The notes under the pieces: generated by a model
Told to the model about the DNA's origin: nothing
What the model saw: the letters and a program-made list of their open reading frames with translations, nothing else
Databases searched by the model: none
Made by a program: the position numbers and the translations under genes
Assembly (NCBI GenBank): GCA_905182435.1
Contig: CAJJBN010000023.1
Span: 1-64,000, forward strand
Reading direction: 5' to 3'
DNA: 64,000 nt
DNA from: Opitutaceae bacterium BACL24 MAG-120322-bin51
GTDB lineage: Bacteria; Verrucomicrobiota; Verrucomicrobiia; Opitutales; Coraliomargaritaceae
Part shown: positions 39,843 through 49,672 of the stretch, one piece after another
How positions within the stretch are numbered: position 1 is the stretch's first letter
Layout: each line of letters opens with the position of its first letter

Positions 39843-41399
39843 CTACGACCCCGAGCGGCGCCATTGATGGCCTTTTTCTTGAAGCAAGCGCTCACTCTCG
39901 ACGGGGCCCCATGAACCTGACGCATACTCCGCGAGCCCACTTTGACCGCACTTTTCCCAGTGCTCTAGAATAGGCGTCACCAAGTTCCAAGAAGCCTCCG
40001 TCTCATCGCCACGAATGAAGAGTGTGCTATCGCCGATCATTGCATCGAGAATCAAACGCTCATACGCTTCAGGGGTATTGGAGCCAAAAGTTGTCGCATA
40101 ACGAAAGTGCATTTTCACTGGCTGCGTGCGCGTTTCCAGGCCAGGGACCTTCGAATTCATGATCAAAGTCACACCTTCGTCTGGTTGGATACGAATCACC
40201 ATTGTGTTCTGTGCCACGTCGAACTTCTTACCCTCCGAAAAGAGAATGCCCGGAGGACGTTTGAACTGAATCGCAATCTCGCTGGCACGCCGCGCCATGC
40301 GCTTACCCGAACGAATATAGAAAGGGACACCCTGCCAGCGCCAATTGTTAATCGATAAGCGCAATGCCGCGTAAGTCTCGGTGGATGAATCCGCCGGAAT
40401 CCCCGGTGCATCCATGTAGCTCTCGACCGGATCACCATTGACCAAACCTTCCGTGTAGCGGCCGCGAACGACATCACCGCCATCTTCCTTCAGTTCCAGC
40501 GGTTGAATCGCCTTCAACACTTTAACCTTCTCATCACGGATCGACTCTGGGTCGAGCGAGACCGGTGGCTCCATCGCCGTCAGTGCGACGAGTTGCATCG
40601 TATGGTTCTGAATCATATCGCGCAGTGCACCACTAGTATCGTAATAACCGCCACGCGTGCCGACGCCCAGACTCTCTGCGACGGTGATCTGCACGCAATC
40701 GACATGCCCACGATTCCACATCGGTTCAAAAATCGAATTCGCAAAACGCTGCACTAACAGATCCTGTACCGTTTCTTTGCCAAGATAGTGGTCAATCCGA
40801 TAGATCTGCGGCTCTTCAAACACACTATTCAGCGTGGAATTTAGCGCCCGTGCCGAAGCGAGATCTCGGCCGAACGGTTTCTCAATGATCACCTTCGAGG
40901 CCAACTTCGTACCGACATGCGCCTGCGCCATACCACTACTGCCGAGGTTCTCAACAATCGGCTGGAACACGCTCGGTGGCGTCGAAATATAGAACAGTCG
41001 CTGCACATCACGGCCAAGCTCAGCCTCGATCTTATCGATCTTTTTCGCAAGCGAAGCAAAAGCGGCACCCTCATCGTATCCACCCGCATGATACGTCATA
41101 TTCTGGCGTACACGCTCCCATATTTCTTTATTAAGAGGCCGGCGCGAATGCTCACCAATCGCCTCATCCATAATCTCACGGAACTGCTCATCCTCGATCG
41201 GCTTACGTCCGAAACCAATCAGGTGAAACTCCCCAGGCAGCAAATTATCCACCCCGAGATTGAAAATAGCAGGCACCAGCTTACGCGCAGTCAAGTCGCC
41301 GGAGGCACCAAAAATAACCACGACCGTGGGCGGTGCGCCTCGATGCTTGCTCAAGCCTTTTAGAAAAGGATGTCTGGATTCGTCTGTTTCGTTCGTCAT
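39843..41399 (-). CDS. zwf: Glucose-6-phosphate 1-dehydrogenase
   Basis: Oxidises glucose-6-phosphate with NADP, opening the oxidative pentose-phosphate pathway. 518 residues. NADP-binding VVVIFGASGDLTARKLVPAI; SKVIIEKPFGRDLASA; the active-site signature IYRIDHYLGKETVQDL; RSGKRMARRASEIAIQFK; SNTPEAYERLILDAMIGD. Frame intact. The order yraN-zwf-opcA has gaps of 2 and 45 bp, so one operon. tal elsewhere in the window supplies the non-oxidative branch. Confidence 0.97.
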   Translation of the reverse strand: MTNETDESRHPFLKGLSKHRGAPPTVVVIFGASGDLTARKLVPAIFNLGVDNLLPGEFHLIGFGRKPIEDEQFREIMDEAIGEHSRRPLNKEIWERVRQNMTYHAGGYDEGAAFASLAKKIDKIEAELGRDVQRLFYISTPPSVFQPIVENLGSSGMAQAHVGTKLASKVIIEKPFGRDLASARALNSTLNSVFEEPQIYRIDHYLGKETVQDLLVQRFANSIFEPMWNRGHVDCVQITVAESLGVGTRGGYYDTSGALRDMIQNHTMQLVALTAMEPPVSLDPESIRDEKVKVLKAIQPLELKEDGGDVVRGRYTEGLVNGDPVESYMDAPGIPADSSTETYAALRLSINNWRWQGVPFYIRSGKRMARRASEIAIQFKRPPGILFSEGKKFDVAQNTMVIRIQPDEGVTLIMNSKVPGLETRTQPVKMHFRYATTFGSNTPEAYERLILDAMIGDSTLFIRGDETEASWNLVTPILEHWEKCGQSGLAEYASGSWGPVESERLLQEKGHQWRRSGS

Positions 41400-41401
41400 G
41401 A

Positions 41402-41857
41402 CTATTGGCGTTGGACTGAAAAATGTTTATGAAAAAGAGGCACATTTGGGTAATGACGCAACTCTCCACGCCCCCCTTTGCAAATTGAGACGTCTATAAT
41501 GTCAAAGCGGAAGTGCTTTGGTGGTTTTTTCAACTGCTTCAAATAGTTCCCAAAACCGCGCCTCAACACTTCTTTTTTATGACGGTCTACCGAATAAAAG
41601 CCCGAAACTAAGGCCGCTGCCGAGCGCGCACGCACTTCAATAAAGACCAAAACTTCGCCATCCTGACAGATCAGATCGACCTCATCCCGCTTGTAGCGCC
41701 AGTTCCGGACGATTTCACGATACCCCAGCACGCGTCGACAATGATCCGCCGCGAGGTCTTCGCCGAAGGTGCCTCGCTGCGCCCGCGTGCTGTCCTCAGG
41801 CAAACGACGCGGCCGTGTGCCCCATCGACACGCACGGATACGATGAAAAATATTCAC
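41402..41857 (-). CDS. yraN: UPF0102/YraN-type predicted endonuclease
   Basis: 151 residues. RGTFGEDLAADHCRRVLGYR then RNWRYKRDEVDLICQDGEVL and VFIEVRARSAAALVSG are the YraN nuclease fold, with the catalytic pattern E...D-x-I...E-V-K (here EVR). It ends 2 bp before the zwf start, so is coupled to it. The N-terminal ~25 residues (RIRACRWGTRPRRLPEDSTR) are extra and the start may be further in. Confidence 0.85.
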   Translation of the reverse strand: MNIFHRIRACRWGTRPRRLPEDSTRAQRGTFGEDLAADHCRRVLGYREIVRNWRYKRDEVDLICQDGEVLVFIEVRARSAAALVSGFYSVDRHKKEVLRRGFGNYLKQLKKPPKHFRFDIIDVSICKGGRGELRHYPNVPLFHKHFSVQRQ

Positions 41858-41970
41858 CCTTCAATCATTAGCGAATTGGGCATTGTTAGCAAGAAATCAG
41901 ATAGAAATAGTCCAGCGCTGCTTTTTAGCTTTCCAGATTTTCAGTATATATCCTTTGTAAGAGCACAGTC

Positions 41971-43068
41971 ATGAGGATCCAAAAACATATTGTCGTCGGC
42001 GCGGGCCTCGCGGGTTGCCTGCTCGCATGGCGATTAGAGCAAGCGGGGCAACACGTGACACTCATCGGCAGCACCACACTGCCCAACGCCTCGCAAGTCG
42101 CGGGCGGCATCATCAATCCCGTCACCGGTCGCTGGATGACCAAGAGTTGGGGCTTCGATATGCTGATTTCTCATGCCGCTGCCACTTACCGCGAACTGGA
42201 GCAACAGTTCGAAATCGAACTCTACCACCCGGTTCCCCTCATCCGCTATTGCCGAAATAGTACCGACATCAAACGCATGGGCAGGCGCATGCGCAACCCA
42301 CGCTACGCCAATGTGCTTGGCGAGCCCATCCCCGAGGGCGACGGCCCCGATTCATTCGAAGACACACATGGCAGCTTTCACATCAAACAAGCCGCCTACG
42401 TTCAGTTGCCGCTGCTGCTGCAAACCCTGCGTGAGCATTTCACCCAAGCAGGCATCTTCCGCGACGAGACCTTCAACCACGCCGACTTAGCCCGACAGGA
42501 CCCACAATGGCGCTACCACGACCTGCAAGCGGATCACATTATTTTTAGTGAAGGCGTCGGCATGCAGGCCAATCCATGGTTCAACTGGCTACCGCTGACC
42601 CCAGCCAAAGGCGAAACCCTGATACTCGAGTGCCCCACACTCGACCTGCCGCGCGCGATCTACCACCATCGCAAGTGGCTGCTGCCCTACGGCGATCATA
42701 CCTTTCGCCTTGGTGCGACCTTTGACAGCGACGACGCCTCGCCCGAACCGACCGAGGCCGGCGCGCGCGAACTGCTTGATGACGCCCGCTCCTTCATCGC
42801 TCCACAGCACGCGCTCACGGTCAAACAGCACTACGCCGGCCTGCGCCCCACCACCAAAGACATCCGCCCCTTCATCGGCGACCATCCGACCGAAGCCGGA
42901 CTGCATATCTTTAATGGGCTCGGCTCCAAGGGCGCCTCACTCGCCCCAGAATTGATCCGCCAATTCTTAGCACACCTACTTGGCGGCGAAGCGCTCGATC
43001 CCGAAATCGACATTGCACGCTTCCTCGACACCACCACTCACCCTCCCCGTACCGATGCAACTCACTGA
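41971..43068 (+). CDS. FAD-dependent oxidoreductase (D-amino acid oxidase family)
   Basis: 365 residues. The N-terminal dinucleotide fold is HIVVGAGLAGCLLAWRLEQA (GxGxxG), followed by SQVAGGIINPVTGRWMTKSW, a DAO-family block. C-terminal QHYAGLRPTTKDIRPFIGDH and GLHIFNGLGSKGASLAPELI complete the fold. The substrate is unknown; the C-terminal domain of MnmC has the same family. The next gene starts 14 bp inside this one, and its product is an MnmM-like methyltransferase, so a shared role in tRNA modification is conceivable (inference). Confidence 0.85.
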   Translation: MRIQKHIVVGAGLAGCLLAWRLEQAGQHVTLIGSTTLPNASQVAGGIINPVTGRWMTKSWGFDMLISHAAATYRELEQQFEIELYHPVPLIRYCRNSTDIKRMGRRMRNPRYANVLGEPIPEGDGPDSFEDTHGSFHIKQAAYVQLPLLLQTLREHFTQAGIFRDETFNHADLARQDPQWRYHDLQADHIIFSEGVGMQANPWFNWLPLTPAKGETLILECPTLDLPRAIYHHRKWLLPYGDHTFRLGATFDSDDASPEPTEAGARELLDDARSFIAPQHALTVKQHYAGLRPTTKDIRPFIGDHPTEAGLHIFNGLGSKGASLAPELIRQFLAHLLGGEALDPEIDIARFLDTTTHPPRTDATH

Positions 43069-43621
43069 TCTAGTCCACGATTACCTCAGCCAACAACTCA
43101 AGCCAGGCGACCATGCGCTCGATGCCACCGCTGGCAACGGCTACGACAGCACAGTGATGGCCACACTGGTCGGGCCCGCAGGCCGTGTCATCGCCATCGA
43201 TATTCAGCAAGCGGCGATCGCCGCCACGCGCACACGGCTTGAAGCGGCCGGTTGCCTCGCTCAAGCCGAGCTGCTCGTGGCCAATCATGCGCAAGCACTC
43301 GCATCGCTTTGCTCGAAATACGCGCAGACAATGAGCGCGATCACCTTCAACCTCGGCTATCTCCCCGGCAGCGACAAAAGTATCCAGACCGAACCCGAAT
43401 CCACTCTCGGCGCACTGCGCGCAGCCTGCGAATTGCTCAAGTCAGACGGCCTGCTACTGGTCATCGCCTACCGCGGACACGACGGCGGCCAGACTGAAGC
43501 CACCCAAGTCGCGAACTGGCTGCAGACAGTTCAGCAGCGTGGTTGGACAGTGGAGAGCCACGAGCCCATCGTCACAGGTAGCCGCGTGCCACCGATCCTC
43601 TGGGTTGCGCGTAAGACTTAA
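43055..43621 (+). CDS. Class I SAM methyltransferase (YtqB/MnmM-like)
   Basis: 188 residues from ATG 43055. SAM site DATAGNGYDSTVMATLVG, then GRVIAIDIQQAAIAATRTRL, FNLGYLPGSDKSIQTEPES and LLVIAYRGHDGGQTEATQV. The NLGYLPGxDK block is typical of the YtqB family, shown in other bacteria to methylate the 5-aminomethyl-2-thiouridine of tRNA (MnmM). It overlaps the FAD oxidoreductase by 14 bp. Confidence 0.88.
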   Translation: MQLTDLVHDYLSQQLKPGDHALDATAGNGYDSTVMATLVGPAGRVIAIDIQQAAIAATRTRLEAAGCLAQAELLVANHAQALASLCSKYAQTMSAITFNLGYLPGSDKSIQTEPESTLGALRAACELLKSDGLLLVIAYRGHDGGQTEATQVANWLQTVQQRGWTVESHEPIVTGSRVPPILWVARKT

Positions 43622-43634
43622 CAGTCTGATCCGA

Positions 43635-46085
43635 TCAGTTCGCGATTAAACCGAAGTCCATACGCTGAAGATTTAAAAAGTCTCCCTCGTATTGCCGCGA
43701 AATGAAAAAACGCAGCCGCATCGTATACGCTTGTTGTGGCGCGCGTATTGGTAACACCACACGTCGCACACCATCCGAACTCCCCGTCGGGCAGCGGAAC
43801 AGCGTCTCTCGACGTAGTGCATCTCCATTTTGGTCCGTCCATGACAACCTCACTTGCGAACGATTGTCCGGACTGATCTGGTAGGCCATGCTGGCATCCA
43901 ACAGGTAGCGCTGCCCAGAAATCACGGGAATATCTCGAAAGATCGAAAACACATCCGCACCCGTAACGCGGATCCCCTGCCCGGCACTGACTGTACCAAC
44001 CGCTAAATGCTCGGCAGGGCGAAAATCAAAATGCCACCCAGATACCTTAGGCAAATCTGGGCCAAGGAAGTTGCGCGCCTGCGGCGCGGTCGCCTCGTGC
44101 TGTAAATCGACATTCGACAGCTTTGAGTGAAACGCTCCGGCATCCGCCCCCCAGCGCTGCGCAACTTCAGCGACAGCCGCATACTCCAGATAATCGTCGA
44201 CTGGAATCTCCACTCCAGCCTGCGCCATCGCAGCCAACGCAAAGGCAACTGGATCTAACTTTGAGTATTTGGTAAACGACTTCAGTCGAGCATGGATTGG
44301 ATCTTCCAGCAACTGTTGGCTAAATGTATCAAAGGCCGCGCGCGCAGCGATAAAATCGCTCAGTTGCTTCGGTAAAGCAGTCGGTTCCCCCTCGTTCCGC
44401 TCCGACAAAACATCCAAGCCATTCGCAACGAGGCGTGTGCGGGTCGCATGATACTGCGCAAATAACTCCGTCAAGCGAAACGCCTCCGAGACTACCTCGA
44501 TCCGCGCCAAGCGACGTGGATCGTCGGCCAGCAGCGCCTTGCCCGACTCGATCAACGCGCGCAGCTGATTGAGTCGCGCCGAATCAAACAGCTCGATGCC
44601 AAATTCGTCTTCGTAGAACTTGATCCATTCCGCCTTGCCCTCGTTGGCATTGCGATGCGCCTCGGCTTGCTCGTAGAACGCTCGCAGTGGCACCGCAGCC
44701 GCACCAAAAAAGTGCGTATAATATTCATCCAGCAGTGCGGCGGCATCTTGATCCGGGTTCCACAGTAACTGCGCCGCTAACCACGCCTTACACCCATCTA
44801 AGCCCCACGACGAAGGCAATTGAGAGAAGAACACGGAGACGCCGTTGGCACTCATATATTTCAGGCTCTCTGTGATCCACTGATTAAACTGCCGAGGATA
44901 CACATACGGTGCGCCGAAATAATAATCCCAAGTCGCGATCCGCTCCGCACCCGAATCTGCCCAGCGTTGAATCAAGGCCTTATCCTGCGCCCGATACTCA
45001 GGATCATGCCACTGCGCCCGATCTGAGGTCAGCACCGGCATCACTCTGGGATGAAGTGGAAACGACGGCGACTGCTCCGTCCAGTAATATGCCAAAGCAG
45101 TCAAGTAGCGTGGCTCCCCCGCCGGTGTCGTCCATGCACCGCCCTCTTCAAATACCCGCGCCGCGACTTGATTCATGAAACCAAACACCAAATCCGTGTA
45201 ATTCGGACGCCCGCGGAAATACTCTACAGGCTCAATCATTCGACGTGTGGCCTCAGAGTCGTCAAACAATACATTATCATTGATCGACAGTGAAAAACTC
45301 CGCGCCTCGGGATTCTTCTCAAATGCCGCCAGCGCCGCTTTAGCTGCGAGCTCAACCGCGCGCGGTTCGGTAAAGTCAGGCTGTGGATCGTAGCCGCCGC
45401 TGCCCTTCGGCTTGCGTCGGCGCCCATACACTTCGGAGAAGACCTCCGGCTCTGCCTCATAGAGTGCAGGCGTAAACACCTTCGCCAAGGCATGATTAAA
45501 CTGAAAACGGCGCACGAGTCGATTGCGTCGGCCGAACTCGCCATTCATCGGATAGAACGTGCGCATCACATACGCCGGCTCTTCGTGCCAGCGACCTTCT
45601 GGAAATTTGTCGCGCGGCTCACCAATCAACTCCAAGCCTAAGTCACCCGCCCAATACCAGCGTGCGCCGAGAAGCTCCGCGCACAGCGCATACACTCCAT
45701 TCAACACCCCGCGCTCGCCATCACCCGCGACAAACACCCGAGTGCCTTGGCGGTGAATCATAAATGCATCATGCTGCAGCTGGCTGCGGCTGCCGCCAGA
45801 ATCACCAAGGTAAATCGCATACTTCGGGCGATTCGCACCTGCCGTCAGGACCTGCAGTGCCACTCCCGTGCGCCGCTCAAATACGTGACGCAAATCTTCG
45901 ACTGCCGCCGATAACGAATCTCCAGCCTCAGCAGGCACGACCAAGGTGCGCAGCGACTCCAATGACAAGCGACTCGAGCCTGGCAAATGGTCCACCCGCC
46001 ATGCGCCTGGCCGACTCGACTGCGCCGAAAGCGTCGCCACCATAGCGCACATACAAAGTGATAAGAATAAGTTATGTAGACGCAT
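43635..46085 (-). CDS. Large exported DUF4838 protein (glycoside hydrolase-like)
   Basis: 816 residues. Signal peptide MRLHNLFLSLCMCAMVATLS. Residues ~45-140 form an alpha-glucuronidase/GH20-type N-terminal domain (AVEDLRHVFERRTGVALQVL...AIYLGDSGG...GVYALCAELLGARWYW). DUF4838 follows (residues ~160-480, with ARSFSLSINDNVLFDDSEAT and ERIATWDYYFGAPYVYPRQF). The C-terminal part has a carbohydrate-binding-like beta domain (GWHFDFRPAEHLAVGTVSAG). The family is common in polysaccharide-degrading Verrucomicrobia; the substrate is unknown. Converges with the methyltransferase gene. Confidence 0.85.
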   Translation of the reverse strand: MRLHNLFLSLCMCAMVATLSAQSSRPGAWRVDHLPGSSRLSLESLRTLVVPAEAGDSLSAAVEDLRHVFERRTGVALQVLTAGANRPKYAIYLGDSGGSRSQLQHDAFMIHRQGTRVFVAGDGERGVLNGVYALCAELLGARWYWAGDLGLELIGEPRDKFPEGRWHEEPAYVMRTFYPMNGEFGRRNRLVRRFQFNHALAKVFTPALYEAEPEVFSEVYGRRRKPKGSGGYDPQPDFTEPRAVELAAKAALAAFEKNPEARSFSLSINDNVLFDDSEATRRMIEPVEYFRGRPNYTDLVFGFMNQVAARVFEEGGAWTTPAGEPRYLTALAYYWTEQSPSFPLHPRVMPVLTSDRAQWHDPEYRAQDKALIQRWADSGAERIATWDYYFGAPYVYPRQFNQWITESLKYMSANGVSVFFSQLPSSWGLDGCKAWLAAQLLWNPDQDAAALLDEYYTHFFGAAAVPLRAFYEQAEAHRNANEGKAEWIKFYEDEFGIELFDSARLNQLRALIESGKALLADDPRRLARIEVVSEAFRLTELFAQYHATRTRLVANGLDVLSERNEGEPTALPKQLSDFIAARAAFDTFSQQLLEDPIHARLKSFTKYSKLDPVAFALAAMAQAGVEIPVDDYLEYAAVAEVAQRWGADAGAFHSKLSNVDLQHEATAPQARNFLGPDLPKVSGWHFDFRPAEHLAVGTVSAGQGIRVTGADVFSIFRDIPVISGQRYLLDASMAYQISPDNRSQVRLSWTDQNGDALRRETLFRCPTGSSDGVRRVVLPIRAPQQAYTMRLRFFISRQYEGDFLNLQRMDFGLIAN

Positions 46086-46210
46086 GGTAAAAAATTAAGC
46101 CCCCTCAACACGAGGGATTTGGAATCAGCCCGCAAACAAAAGCGCCATCAGGCTCAGAAGGCAAAAAAGAACCGCGCAGAAAGGTCGAATTTTGTTGAGC
46201 GACTTTATGG

Positions 46211-46348
46211 TTATTCGCCCAGGCACGCGTTTCGCAAAATACGCAGATAAAAAGATAAACTGCCCTCACCACCCGCCGACGCCAAGCAAGCCGTGCTGGG
46301 AAATAGGGCGAGTGATAAAATGAGTCTGGCTGTCATTCCCTCAATCAT
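46211..46348 (-). CDS. Possible 45-residue exported peptide in the 46.1-46.4 kb gap
   Basis: From ATG 46348: MIEGMTARLILSLALFPSTA then CLASAGGEGSLSFYLRILRN and a stop. The first 28 residues look like a signal peptide, but no ribosome-binding site or relative supports it. The rest of 46086-46388 shows nothing else apart from a weak CCCCTC/GAGGG hairpin near 46100. Confidence 0.2.
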   Translation of the reverse strand: MIEGMTARLILSLALFPSTACLASAGGEGSLSFYLRILRNACLGE

Positions 46349-46388
46349 AATCAAACCCAAAGATGCGAGGCGTTTGGGCGCAGTTGAT

Positions 46389-49300
46389 CTAGACCAGATC
46401 GAAGCGCTCGATGCCTTTTCGCACATCGGATAAGAATGCCGCCGCACCGACGCCGTTGATCCAACGATGGTCAAAAGTCAGCACTAAAGAGGCGACCTCG
46501 ATCGTAGCTCCATCTTTTGAGTTCGGATCGGGCAACGTATAAGGCGCGCCGATAAAAATCGTCGCAACCGAGGGTGGCACTATAATCGGGATCGCGGAAC
46601 GAACATTGTAAGCACCCATACTTGAAATCGACAGTGACACGCGATTCTTCGAATCGATCTCACCATGGCGCGTGCGACGTATTGAATTATTGAATACATC
46701 CGAAAACTCCCCCCACCCCATGGCGTTGACTTGCTTGACGACTGCAGTCTCCAACGCATCTCCAGGAAGTGCCACTGCCATGCCGAGGTCAAAACGATCC
46801 GGATCATAGACCAGCTCTTCCCCACGGATGACTGACGCGAAGCGTTCATGCTTACGCATTGCCTCGGCGACTGCCCATGCCGTCATGGTGGCCGTCGAAA
46901 GGGTGCCTCCGCTGGTTTCCTTGCTACGCAATCGTGCATCGCTAACATTCTCCCAGCGACAATTCATCTCGATCGTCGCGGGGATGATGCCCTGTAAAGA
47001 CTTGATCGCTTCGAGCGAAAGACCCGCAGTTTTGTTTTGCGCATCATAGGCCACAGGCTCAGATGCGGCTGGTGCCCGTTTCGTAGTAGCAGCCGCAGCG
47101 ACTACGCCCGACATCGTCAGTGCGATTAGCTCCTGCCCCACTGTCACTTCATCTCCTTCGGCGATTTGCCACTCGCCAAGAACGCCATCCTCATCGCACT
47201 CAATCGGGAAGACCGCCTTATCGGTTTCCACCTCGCAAAGCGGATCATCGGCCTTCACCTCATCCCCCGCATGCTTCAATATCGAAACGACACGTGCGAC
47301 TCGTATGCCTTCACCGAGGATCGGCACGGTGATCATTTTGGTCGCACTCGGAGGTTGGTTCGATGCAGCAATCATAGAGTCTGTAATAGTTGTTGGTACC
47401 GATGCCGCGTCGAGTTGAAGCGAGGCTTCCAGCGTCGTCGACAGCAAACGTTCTAGTGCTGCAGCGATACGCGCTTGGTCTGGCAGTGCCGCAAACTCAT
47501 AAATCGGGTTAAAGCCAACATGCACGTCGTCTTTGGAGACGATGACCGGAGGCGTTTTCAAGCCCTGCAGCACGTCGCGATCGCTACACATCTCTGCGAC
47601 GATCATTTGGCCAACGCTGGCGCTGATGTTATCTTCCTGCACAATCAACAGTCGCCCAGTCTTACGCAGCGATCTGGCGACTGCCTCTTTATCCCAAGGC
47701 GCAATCGAGCGCAGATCGATCAACTCGACATCCAGATTCGAGTCCATCGACTCCAGGGTCTGTTCGACGAGCTCAACGCAATTCCCCCAAGTCACTAATG
47801 TCAGCAGGCTGCCAGATCGTACCAGACGCGCTTGCCCGAGCGGAATCGCCTCGACCGCAGTCGGCGCAGGCAACTCGGCCCACATGAGGTGCTTGGGCAG
47901 CAGAATAATGGTGGGGTCTTCGCCGTGCAGCGCAGTCCAGAACAGGCCAGCCGCATCGCCAGGGGTGGATGGCACGACCACCCGAATGCCGGGAACGCGC
48001 GCGAAAGACGCCTCCCCTGCTTGACTATGCCACAAGGCACCACCCGGCAAATACCCCCCGCAAGGCGCATAGATCACCAGCGGGCATTGCCACTGACCGA
48101 AACTACGCCAGCGCAGCGTCGCCATATTGGACACCAGCTGATTCCAGCCAGGATAAATGAAATCAACGAATTGAATCTCAAAACACGGCCGCTTGCCATA
48201 AGACGCCAAGCCGACGGAGACCCCCATGATCGTGGACTCTGCCAATGGCGAGTTGACTGCACGCTCAGGGTCTTTGCTTGAAAGGCCTTTGGTCAGGTTA
48301 AACACGCCGCCTTTCGGATCGGCGATGTCTTGACCAAAGAACACCACATCTGGCAATTGATCGAGCGCCGCGTGGAAGGTGCGATTCACCGCATCGAGCA
48401 TGCGGCAGGACTTCTCGAGTTTGATCTTCGCTGGCGGCGCAGGAGTCACCGCTCCGGTCAAATGCAGCCCGCACTCTTCGCCTAATGGATCTGCTTGAGT
48501 ACTCGCCTGACGATAGGCAGCACGAACTTCTGCGCGTAGCTCCTCTTCCTGCGCAGTCGCCTCAGCATCGGTAAGGAGCCCATCCGCGATGAGTTGATCC
48601 TGAAATAGTTTGATCGGGTCACGCTGTTGCATGGCTTCCAGCTCATCCGCAGCACGATACATCCGCTGATCATCCGCGCTGGAATGATTCGAGAAACGCT
48701 CGACATCGCACCAAATAAACGCAGGCCCTTGCCCAGAACGTGCGTGTTCCACGGCAATGCGCCCCGCCGCTGCCACTGCTTCGACATCACTGCCATCGAC
48801 TCGTATCCACTCGCTGCGATCCAATACGCCGAGTGCAATGGGGTTCGTGCGTGTGGTCGATGTACTGATCGCGATACGGTTATCTTGTACCACAAAAACC
48901 ATCGGCAGCTGCCGCTCTTTCGCAAAACAGACCGCTTCATAAAAATCCCCCTGCCGCGCCGACGCCTCGCCCAGCGAGGCATACACGACATTCGGCTTGC
49001 CATCCAGCTGCATGCCCCAAGCCGCGCCACAGGCCGGCAACAAATGCACGCCCACTGGCGAAGGATGACTCCAAATATTAAGCGCGCGGTCGCTGAAATG
49101 TCCGGTCAATTGCCGACCACCGCTGGAAGAATCGCGCTTCGCATAAAACGCGAGTGCTAGATCGAAATCGCTGAGGCCACGTTGAGTGCAGAAAGCTCGA
49201 TCGCGATAATATGGGAACGCGTAATCATCTGCTTCGAGATGGATTGCGATGCCCGCGAGCGCCTCATGGCCCATGCCGGAAATATGGAACCAGCCCTTGC

Positions 49301-49421
49301 CCTGACGTATCAAGCTTTGCTCACGCAAATCGCCCAACCGACTTCGCCACAGAACACGTAATAAGGATCGACGCATTTCGGCATCCAACTGCGTGCTCGT
49401 GTCTAATTTGGGGGGGGGCAT
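46389..49421 (-). CDS. 2-oxoacid dehydrogenase E1alpha-E1beta-lipoyl-E2 fusion
   Basis: 1010 residues combining four parts usually made as two or three proteins. Residues ~1-330: E1alpha, with [20 protein letters not shown] and [12 protein letters not shown] as the thiamine-diphosphate site. Residues ~335-655: E1beta, with [39 protein letters not shown] and a transketolase C-terminal domain. Residues ~693-770: lipoyl domain with the lipoylated lysine in VETDKAVFP. Residues ~785-1010: E2 acyltransferase core, with no visible E3-binding domain between. The E2 motif reads [16 protein letters not shown]986 is kept, but the usual D of HxxxDG is N990. The domain set fits branched-chain 2-oxoacid dehydrogenase. 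No E3 gene is near. The ORF begins ATG followed by nine C. Confidence 0.9.
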   Translation of the reverse strand: MPPPKLDTSTQLDAEMRRSLLRVLWRSRLGDLREQSLIRQGKGWFHISGMGHEALAGIAIHLEADDYAFPYYRDRAFCTQRGLSDFDLALAFYAKRDSSSGGRQLTGHFSDRALNIWSHPSPVGVHLLPACGAAWGMQLDGKPNVVYASLGEASARQGDFYEAVCFAKERQLPMVFVVQDNRIAISTSTTRTNPIALGVLDRSEWIRVDGSDVEAVAAAGRIAVEHARSGQGPAFIWCDVERFSNHSSADDQRMYRAADELEAMQQRDPIKLFQDQLIADGLLTDAEATAQEEELRAEVRAAYRQASTQADPLGEECGLHLTGAVTPAPPAKIKLEKSCRMLDAVNRTFHAALDQLPDVVFFGQDIADPKGGVFNLTKGLSSKDPERAVNSPLAESTIMGVSVGLASYGKRPCFEIQFVDFIYPGWNQLVSNMATLRWRSFGQWQCPLVIYAPCGGYLPGGALWHSQAGEASFARVPGIRVVVPSTPGDAAGLFWTALHGEDPTIILLPKHLMWAELPAPTAVEAIPLGQARLVRSGSLLTLVTWGNCVELVEQTLESMDSNLDVELIDLRSIAPWDKEAVARSLRKTGRLLIVQEDNISASVGQMIVAEMCSDRDVLQGLKTPPVIVSKDDVHVGFNPIYEFAALPDQARIAAALERLLSTTLEASLQLDAASVPTTITDSMIAASNQPPSATKMITVPILGEGIRVARVVSILKHAGDEVKADDPLCEVETDKAVFPIECDEDGVLGEWQIAEGDEVTVGQELIALTMSGVVAAAATTKRAPAASEPVAYDAQNKTAGLSLEAIKSLQGIIPATIEMNCRWENVSDARLRSKETSGGTLSTATMTAWAVAEAMRKHERFASVIRGEELVYDPDRFDLGMAVALPGDALETAVVKQVNAMGWGEFSDVFNNSIRRTRHGEIDSKNRVSLSISSMGAYNVRSAIPIIVPPSVATIFIGAPYTLPDPNSKDGATIEVASLVLTFDHRWINGVGAAAFLSDVRKGIERFDLV
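49410..49418 (-). repeat. C9 homopolymer directly after the start codon
   Basis: On the coding strand nine C follow the ATG of the E1/E2 fusion, coding Pro-Pro-Pro. Slippage by one would shift the frame at codon 2. Confidence 0.85.
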
Positions 49422-49640
49422 TTCTATCAGTAGGAAGTAACGAGTTTGAATCCGAAAAAGCTTCGCATGACTTAACTAAAGAATAGGCAGATTGCTCCTG
49501 CAAGAATGAATCACAACTGATTCTAACACGAAAAAGGCCCAAATACCTAACTACAGCGTACTACGCTGCAGCATGATTGAGCAATTAAATCTCTCCGATT
49601 GAATGCACACGACTCGATCGACGAACAAGCGGCAGGACGC

Positions 49641-49670
49641 CGCTACGACTGCCCCAGCAGTCTCGTAGCG
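49641..49670 (-). terminator. Hairpin just past the hybrid kinase stop
   Basis: CGCTACGA...TCGTAGCG with inner CTG/CAG pairing, 2 bp downstream of the stop at 49673. There is no clear T-run on the minus strand, so termination strength is doubtful. The rest of 49422-49672 shows no gene. Confidence 0.5.
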
Positions 49671-49672
49671 CG

